Source: CAYYUA01 sp964542585 | Lineage (GTDB): Bacteria > Bacteroidota > Bacteroidia > CAILMK01 > CAYYUA01 | DNA length: 6,369 nucleotides | NCBI GenBank assembly: GCA_964542585.1 | Contig: CAZIUI010000046.1 | Span: 1-6,369 of the forward strand | Direction: 5' to 3' | In this document: one piece after another, positions 1 through 4,821 of the stretch | Layout: each line of letters starts with the position of its first letter | Position numbering within the stretch: position 1 is the first letter of the stretch | Notes under the pieces: generated by a model | What the model was told of the DNA's origin: nothing | Seen by the model: only the letters and a program-made list of their open reading frames with translations | Database searches by the model: none | Translations under genes and position numbers: made by a program

Positions 1-25
1 CTACTGACCTTCAAACTTAATTATC

Positions 26-54
26 ATCCGCGCTAATCCGTTGAATCCGCGTTA
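26..54. repeat. Short degenerate tandem repeat (ATCCG units)
   Basis: Three consecutive units of 10, 9 and 10 bases each begin with ATCCG: ATCCGCGCTA, ATCCGTTGA and ATCCGCGTTA. From memory, similar ATCCGCGTT/ATCCGTGTT strings recur between genes in several bacterial phyla, so this may be one copy of a dispersed intergenic repeat. Only the local periodicity is seen here. It lies in the non-coding stretch left of the sigma-factor gene, and no function can be assigned. Confidence 0.4.
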
Positions 55-65
55 TACGTGTGCTG

Positions 66-94
66 TTTGGGCTAACTTATTGCCCAAATGTTTT
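66..94 (+). terminator. Possible intrinsic terminator of an upstream gene
   Basis: A perfect 7-bp inverted repeat, TTTGGGC (66-72) and GCCCAAA (82-88), encloses a 9-base loop and is followed by a short T run at 91-94. The GC-rich upper stem and trailing Ts fit a weak rho-independent terminator reading rightwards, which would close a gene lying left of the window. On the opposite strand the stem is not followed by a T run. The tail is only four Ts, so it could equally be a structural part of the intergenic repeats beside it. Confidence 0.4.
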
Positions 95-105
95 AAAGTC
101 TCTCC

Positions 106-126
106 GTTCTTTTTTACAAAAAGAAC
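106..126. repeat. Perfect 9-bp hairpin with 3-base loop
   Basis: GTTCTTTTT (106-114) is followed by a TAC loop and its exact reverse complement AAAAAGAAC (118-126). The stem is mostly A-T. From memory, closely similar strings (a C/T-rich TTCTTTTT, a short gap, then AAAAAGAACCAAAAA) are common between genes in Bacteroidota, so this is probably the leading edge of a dispersed intergenic repeat rather than a gene-specific regulator. It could contribute to transcript termination together with the hairpin at 66-88. Confidence 0.45.
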
Positions 127-143
127 CAAAAATCGCGGCTGGA

Positions 144-345
144 GGGCGTAAGCGGTCAAACTATCCGCTCGCTTTCTTTTCCTGCCGCGCTATATGCCGT
201 TTCCTTAAGTTAGAAGGTAATTAGCCTGTGAGGTTTTTCCGGTTTTAAATGGTATTAAAAGTTTATTAGGGAAAACGGCTCGATAGCGCTTGACCTTCTC
301 TCCCATCGCTTTGAAAGCTCGTGGGGTTTGAGAGCGCTTACGCCC
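144..345. repeat. Imperfect ~200-bp palindromic element with inverted ends
   Basis: The two ends are perfect 11-bp inverted repeats: GGGCGTAAGCG at 144-154 and CGCTTACGCCC at 335-345. Just inside them TCAAAC (156-161) matches GTTTGA (326-331). Further in, GCGCTAT (187-193) and GCCGTTT (196-202) on the left are answered in reverse order by AAACGGC (273-279) and ATAGCGC (283-289). The whole stretch can therefore fold as a long interrupted hairpin with its apex near 205-270. It has no ORF of note and no transposase. No target-site duplication is apparent at the outer edges. It could be a MITE/REP-like non-autonomous repeat or an intergenic palindrome family typical of the genome; copies elsewhere would be needed to name it. 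Confidence 0.6.
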
Positions 346-620
346 TATGCCAACTAAGGAGGGAGTGAATTATTTTTCTCTGTTCTTCTTCATTTTGAGA
401 TTAAGGGTACCAGGAGCAATTGAATTTAACGAGTATTGCCAAGATACCTACTTATATAAGCTTAAATAATGCTCAATTGAGTTATGATAAAATTAATCTT
501 TAATACATTCCAGCGTGAACAAGAATTAAAACTTTATTTTTATCCAGTCAAATTCTTTCAGATTAGTGTTGCTAAAATTTTGATGCCCGCAAAAGGGTAA
601 CTATCTGAAATGTAAGGTAT
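346..620 (+). other. AT-rich leader upstream of the sigma-factor operon
   Basis: This non-coding stretch between the palindromic element and the sigma gene is markedly AT-rich and is the likeliest place for the operon promoter. I could not find a convincing Bacteroidota promoter: no exact TAnnTTTG box occurs here, the nearest being the off-consensus TAAAATTTTG just before 584. It contains a perfect 10-bp palindrome, CTCAATTGAG (472-481), and a second CAATTGA copy at 417-423, which could be operator-like. Immediately before the sigma start, ATG TAA at 610-615 is a start followed at once by a stop, overlapping the AAGG that probably serves as ribosome binding site. Confidence 0.35.
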
Positions 621-1175
621 ATGGTATTAAAAAACCCTGAATATAAGGAAGCAGAATTGCTCAAAGGGGTGAAGGATAAAAATTCTTCAATTCTCAAATA
701 CCTTTACCAAACCATGACGCCCGTTATTTACCAGGATGTGATTTGCAACTCGGGAACTGAAGAAGAGGCAAAGGATTTGTTTCAGGAGACTATGGTTATT
801 GTTATTCAAAATATTCGGGATGAGAAATACCGCTCAGAAAACCTGAAAGGTTATATTAAAACCGTAGCAAGGCATCTTTGGTATAAGAAGCTAAGGGGTC
901 GGCATCGGGAGGTTTCACTGCCTCAGCAAGAGGATGATCAAAGAGATCATTTCACGTATGAGTATTATTTGGATCTACTCGCATACGAGGAACGAATAGA
1001 AAAATTGAGACAAGCCCTTCAGCAACTTCAGGAACCTTGTTATACCATTATAAGGCGATTTTACTACCAGAAAGATACTTTACAAGCCATTGCGGAGGAT
1101 TTTAATTGGTCTTACCAATACTGCAAAAAGCGAATCTATAAATGCCGAAACTGCTTAAAGCAGCTTATTTCCTAA
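621..1175 (+). CDS. ECF-like sigma-70 family RNA polymerase sigma factor
   Basis: This 184-residue protein has the two-domain plan of extracytoplasmic-function sigma factors. Region 2 spans about residues 24-95: AKDLFQETMVIVIQNI (50-65) is the typical DLFQE core-binding helix, and LKGYIKTVARHLWYKKLR (75-92) is the basic segment expected to contact the -10 element. After an acidic linker (about 103-125), region 4 covers about 128-182 with a helix-turn-helix at 153-176 for the -35 element. It would act in the cytoplasm, directing RNA polymerase to a dedicated set of promoters. The ATG at 621 is the first start after an in-frame TGA at 606-608 and has TAAGG at 613-617. It lacks the C-terminal sensor domains of large ECF groups. 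Region 4 is cysteine-rich (C140, C168, C175, C178), of unknown meaning. The next gene, 33 nt downstream, looks like its anti-sigma partner. The sigma assignment is firm; the regulon is unknown. Confidence 0.9.
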   Translation: MVLKNPEYKEAELLKGVKDKNSSILKYLYQTMTPVIYQDVICNSGTEEEAKDLFQETMVIVIQNIRDEKYRSENLKGYIKTVARHLWYKKLRGRHREVSLPQQEDDQRDHFTYEYYLDLLAYEERIEKLRQALQQLQEPCYTIIRRFYYQKDTLQAIAEDFNWSYQYCKKRIYKCRNCLKQLIS

Positions 1176-1208
1176 CGAGCAATTTCCCAAACTTCTACCC
1201 ATCAACAA

Positions 1209-2018
1209 ATGGCAAATAATCAAGACAATAACGATCAGCAGTATCAGATTGAGCGATACCTGAAAGGAAAGATGAAGCAGGAAGAGCAACAAGCTTTCGA
1301 AAAGGAAATGGAAACGGATCCCTCTCTTAAAAAAGCCGTGGAAGATGCCTATGTTTTCCTTTTGGCGATGGAAAATGAGGAAGCCTTAACAGCAGACCTG
1401 AAGGACTCCTGGCAAAAGCTTCAAGCCATAAGGACTACCTCGGAAGTGGATTGGGAAAATACGGAGGATAAAAAAACTTTCCTTTCATTATTCAGCCCAA
1501 CCATGCTGAAATGGGCTAAATGGGCCGCATTGGTGGTATTCGCAATCGGAGGAGCAGCTTATTGGGGATTCTTTGGCAATGATCAGAGCCTGTTTGAAAC
1601 CTACTATGAAAAACCCCCCAACACCTTAGTTTTTAAAGAAAGGGGAGCAACATCCGGAGAAAAGCCGCAACAACTTCGGAAAATCATGGAATACTACGAA
1701 AATGCGGAATATAAGAGGGCTTTACCCCTTACCAAAAAGTACCTGGCCGATCATCAAAATCCCGATTTGGCCTTTTATCAAGGCGTAATGTTGATAGAAA
1801 CCAACCATCCGGAGAAAGCCATTGAGGTCTTTGGAGGTCTGCAAAAAGATAAAGGAAAGCCGGAAGCTAAAGTCTTATGGTACAATGCCCTGGCCTATCT
1901 GGCTAATAAACAAGAACAAAAAGCCAAAAAGCAACTGCAATTATTGCTGGAAAGCTCCGCGCCCCGCTATCATGAAGATGCTCAAAATTTGCTGCAAAAG
2001 CTGAATTCGCCCGATTAA
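1209..2018 (+). CDS. Membrane anti-sigma-like protein with periplasmic TPR-like domain
   Basis: This 269-residue protein has no signal peptide and one transmembrane helix at about 102-122 (WAALVVFAIGGAAYW core, preceded by lysines K101 and K104). The N-terminal ~98 residues should be cytoplasmic and begin with IERYLKGKM (14-22), then EEQQAFEKEMETDPSL (25-40). This resembles the IERYLxGxLxxEExxxFExxLxxDPxL pattern at the start of many RskA-type anti-sigma factors; no zinc-binding HxxxCxxC motif is seen. The C-terminal part (about 155-267) is outside the membrane and consists of TPR-like helix pairs, e.g. AFYQGVMLIETNHPEKAIEVF. I infer that it holds the adjacent sigma factor at the membrane and that the TPR part senses or docks another envelope protein, most simply the TPR-CHAT proteins downstream. 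No clear Shine-Dalgarno precedes the ATG. It could instead be a plain membrane TPR scaffold; the anti-sigma role rests on the N-terminal pattern, topology and position. Confidence 0.7.
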   Translation: MANNQDNNDQQYQIERYLKGKMKQEEQQAFEKEMETDPSLKKAVEDAYVFLLAMENEEALTADLKDSWQKLQAIRTTSEVDWENTEDKKTFLSLFSPTMLKWAKWAALVVFAIGGAAYWGFFGNDQSLFETYYEKPPNTLVFKERGATSGEKPQQLRKIMEYYENAEYKRALPLTKKYLADHQNPDLAFYQGVMLIETNHPEKAIEVFGGLQKDKGKPEAKVLWYNALAYLANKQEQKAKKQLQLLLESSAPRYHEDAQNLLQKLNSPD

Positions 2019-2043
2019 GCTATAAATCATATCACTTATTATG

Positions 2044-2085
2044 TTTGTTCTGTTAAGCTTTTATAGTTTTATCAAGCAGAACAAA
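2044..2085 (+). promoter_or_regulatory. Inverted repeat overlapping the CHAT gene ribosome binding site
   Basis: TTTGTTCTG (2044-2052) and its exact reverse complement CAGAACAAA (2077-2085) flank 24 mostly A/T bases; one U-G and one U-A pair could lengthen the stem to 11 bp. The right arm runs into AAAGGA (2083-2088), the best Shine-Dalgarno candidate for the CHAT gene, 7 nt before its ATG at 2096. In the mRNA the hairpin could therefore partly hide the ribosome binding site, or act as an attenuator lowering CHAT expression relative to the sigma and anti-sigma genes. As DNA it could be a protein-binding palindrome. Separately, TATGTTTG at 2040-2047 fits the Bacteroidota TAnnTTTG promoter box, but no convincing TTTG -33 element lies upstream, so an internal promoter is only weakly supported. 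Confidence 0.45.
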
Positions 2086-2095
2086 GGATAGGGAT

Positions 2096-4819
2096 ATGTA
2101 TAAAGGCTGCTTTATATGGGCCCTTGTTTGGGCATTGGGCGTTTCTTCAGCGTTGGCTGATACAAGCCCATCCTGCCAGGCCTTTGAAGCCAAAATGGAT
2201 ACGTTTTATGACTACTACCAGGAAGGGCACTACCGGGAATCTGTAGAAGCTGCTCAAAAGCTTCTGCAATATGCTGAGCATCAATGGGGCCCTGTCTCTA
2301 CTGAGCGGGTTGAAGCCCTGAATAAGGTGATCATGGGCTATAATGGTACCGGCCAGTATGAGAAAGTCCTCCCCCTTTTTGAAACCACCAAAGAATTAAT
2401 TCTTCAGACAACCGGCAAAGGAAACCGCGAGTACTGTATTCTTTATAACTCCATAGGCTACACGTATTTGCAACTCGGTCGCCTGGATAAGGCAAAAGCC
2501 ATTTACCAGCAAGGGATTCAAATTGAGGATCAATACTGGGATCGTCCACACCCATTAAAAGTGGCGCTTTTTAAGAACATGGGTAATGTTTATAAGGAGG
2601 AAAGCCAAATTAAAAAGGCCCGAAAGTGGTATACCAAAGCAATGACAGTAGCTGAGGATGGGGAAATACTGGATAGCAGAAACGTGCAGATGAATTACTT
2701 TACCGCTTTGATGAAATTGGGCAAAACTTATGAGCGGGTTGGGCAGGCAGATAAAGCTGAGGAATTTTATTTAAAAGCCAGGCGTCAATTTGCCCATTAC
2801 CTTAGGGAAGACCACGGGCGGTATAGCAAGATCCTTTTAAGCTTAGGAAAGTGTTACCGGGAACTGGGGAAATATGAGCAAGCCCGGTCAACCCTTGCTA
2901 AAGCCTTAACCCATGTTCAACAGCATTTAGGCAAAAAGCATCCGCGCTACCTGAAGTGTTTAAGCGCATTAGCCTCCTATTACCAGGAACAGGATAAGCC
3001 CCAAAAAGCCTTTTCCTATTTTAAGCAAGGGAATGCGGCTGCCAGGGCTTTAATCAGGGACAAATTTGCTTTCCTTAGTGAAGCGGGTAAAACGGATTTT
3101 ATCAATGAGCTAAGGCCGTTTTTCCGGCAGTTTAATAGCTTTATGGCTGCTTACCATCAGCAATACCCTGAATTACCCCGCTTAGCTTATAACAATGCCT
3201 TACTTATAAAGGGCCTGGTCTTGAGAAGCATGCAGAATCTCCGAAAGGCCAATGGCAAAGCCACTAAGCATGAAATGACTAAAGCTTTTGATGAGTGGCA
3301 AAGCCTTCATCAGGCCATAGGCCGGCAAATGGCGTTAGCTCCTGGTAAGCGGGATAAGCCCTTAGACAGCCTTAAGCAGGCGGCTAATCAATTAGAGCGC
3401 AAACTGGTGACTTACACAGGTGAAAACCATCAAGCCTATTTACAAACCATAGCACCGGAATGGGAGGCTGTTGCTAATCCGTTAAATACGAAGGAGGCCG
3501 CTCTGGAGTTTGTCACTTATCAGGCAAACCATGAACAGCAACACCCTCAGCGCTATGGGGCCCTTATCCTGAAAGGCGGAGAGCCGGGAGTAACATTTGT
3601 TCCGTTAATGGCTACCCATGCTCTGAAAAAGCGCTTACCCAATAAGGGCCAAAACAAGCGTTCCCGGATCGATAGCCTTTACCAATGGCAGCACCATGGG
3701 TCATTTTTGTACCACAAGTTCTGGAAGCCCATTGACGAAGCCCTTAAGGGCATTGATAAGCTATACTTCAGTTCTGTTGGTGATTTACACAAACTTAGCT
3801 TCAAAGCGATTCCAACCGGTAAGCACGGGCATTTATTGACGCATCAGTGTGACCTGCTAAGGATGAATAGTACCGGCGATTTAACGCAACCGTTAGCTGC
3901 TCATTTGGAAGAAGTGACCATGTTTGGCGGTATTCGGTATGCTTATAACCGGGATACAGGGGGAAGGCCTAAACGCCCTGATCAAACGCTTGCTTTGAAT
4001 GACCTTAATGGCTATCAGGAAAGCCGTTCGGTGAAAGACCATTTTAATTTTTTAAAAGGATCATCACAGGAAGTTGAGCAAATACATCAGCGATTAACAG
4101 CAGCCAACGTGGCTGTTAAGCTGCTGGAGGGGCATCAAGCATCCGAAGATGCCTTTAAAGCATTGAGCGGCCAAAGTCCGGAAGTCCTGCACCTTTCCAC
4201 CCATGGCTTCTGTTTTCCCGGTCAAAAGCCCGTGAATAGTGACACGAATCAAGTAAACGTTCCCTTTCAAAGCCATGGCCATCCGTTGCTAAGATCCGGT
4301 TTGGTGATGGCCGGGGGCAATTATGCCTGGAAGCACGGGCAGAATCCTTATGAACAAGAAGATGGGATCCTTACTGCTTATGAGATTGCGGGTTTGGATC
4401 TATCCCAAACCGATGTGGTGGTGCTGAGTGCCTGCGAAACCGGATTAGGCGAAATTCGGGGTAGTGAAGGCGTTTATGGGCTGCAGCGGGCTTTTCGTAT
4501 CGCCGGTGTGGACTACCTGATCATGAGCTTGTGGAAGGTGCCGGATGAGCAGACCAGGCAGCTCATGGAGGATTTTTACGCTAACTGGACCGCAGGCCAG
4601 TCAATTCGGCAGGCTTTCCGGAATGCCCAGCAACAGTTAGCCAATAAGTATCCGCCTTACTTCTGGGCCTCCTTTGTCTTGGTCGGGGGCTGGAAGGAAA
4701 AAGAACAAGAGGCCAGCTTAGCTGCCCCTCCTGCTTACTGGTGGATGGGAGGCATGACCTTGTTAGCCCTTATTACCGGTGGTATGCTAATTAAGCTTGA
4801 CCAAACCAAATTCCTATAG
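2096..4819 (+). CDS. Secreted, tail-anchored TPR-CHAT caspase-like protein
   Basis: This 907-residue protein has a signal peptide with a likely cut after A21 (SALA before DT), about six TPR units at about 34-320, and a conserved helical linker at about 321-440 (DKFAFLSE, RPFFRQF, NNALLIKGLVL). A C-terminal CHAT domain starts near 466 and its core spans about 555-870. CHAT is a caspase-related peptidase fold. The catalytic pair is intact: H703 in HLSTHG and C780 in LSACETG, with further hallmarks VGDLHKLSFKAIP (561-573) and SLWKVPDEQT. A hydrophobic helix at about 880-899, followed by a short lysine-containing tail, suggests type I topology: TPR and CHAT in the periplasm, anchored in the inner membrane. 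The ATG at 2096 has AAAGGA 7 nt upstream. It sits 77 nt after the anti-sigma-like gene and 2 nt before a second TPR-CHAT-type gene. I infer a signal-controlled protease acting in the envelope; substrate and trigger are unknown. The CHAT assignment is firm, the proteolytic role inferred. Confidence 0.92.
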   Translation: MYKGCFIWALVWALGVSSALADTSPSCQAFEAKMDTFYDYYQEGHYRESVEAAQKLLQYAEHQWGPVSTERVEALNKVIMGYNGTGQYEKVLPLFETTKELILQTTGKGNREYCILYNSIGYTYLQLGRLDKAKAIYQQGIQIEDQYWDRPHPLKVALFKNMGNVYKEESQIKKARKWYTKAMTVAEDGEILDSRNVQMNYFTALMKLGKTYERVGQADKAEEFYLKARRQFAHYLREDHGRYSKILLSLGKCYRELGKYEQARSTLAKALTHVQQHLGKKHPRYLKCLSALASYYQEQDKPQKAFSYFKQGNAAARALIRDKFAFLSEAGKTDFINELRPFFRQFNSFMAAYHQQYPELPRLAYNNALLIKGLVLRSMQNLRKANGKATKHEMTKAFDEWQSLHQAIGRQMALAPGKRDKPLDSLKQAANQLERKLVTYTGENHQAYLQTIAPEWEAVANPLNTKEAALEFVTYQANHEQQHPQRYGALILKGGEPGVTFVPLMATHALKKRLPNKGQNKRSRIDSLYQWQHHGSFLYHKFWKPIDEALKGIDKLYFSSVGDLHKLSFKAIPTGKHGHLLTHQCDLLRMNSTGDLTQPLAAHLEEVTMFGGIRYAYNRDTGGRPKRPDQTLALNDLNGYQESRSVKDHFNFLKGSSQEVEQIHQRLTAANVAVKLLEGHQASEDAFKALSGQSPEVLHLSTHGFCFPGQKPVNSDTNQVNVPFQSHGHPLLRSGLVMAGGNYAWKHGQNPYEQEDGILTAYEIAGLDLSQTDVVVLSACETGLGEIRGSEGVYGLQRAFRIAGVDYLIMSLWKVPDEQTRQLMEDFYANWTAGQSIRQAFRNAQQQLANKYPPYFWASFVLVGGWKEKEQEASLAAPPAYWWMGGMTLLALITGGMLIKLDQTKFL

Positions 4820-4821
4820 CT

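Noticed and set aside
610..615. ATG-TAA start-stop just before the sigma gene
   Set aside because: Could in principle act as a minimal regulatory uORF, but a single such hexamer in AT-rich DNA is expected by chance and it has no ribosome binding site of its own.
1041..1160. Zinc or redox site from four cysteines in sigma region 4 (C140, C168, C175, C178)
   Set aside because: The spacing does not match a known metal motif and the cysteines sit on the DNA-binding helix-turn-helix; noted in the gene entry only.
1822..2004. 60-codon + strand ORF inside the anti-sigma-like gene
   Set aside because: It overlaps the real gene in another frame, gives a Lys/Cys/Trp-rich protein with no domain, and has no initiation signals of its own.
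2331..2555. 74-codon minus-strand ORF inside the TPR-CHAT gene
   Set aside because: Antisense shadow of the TPR coding region, with no recognisable domain or ribosome binding site.
4094..4282. 62-codon minus-strand ORF over the CHAT catalytic His region
   Set aside because: Antisense shadow of a conserved coding region, with no domain-like features.
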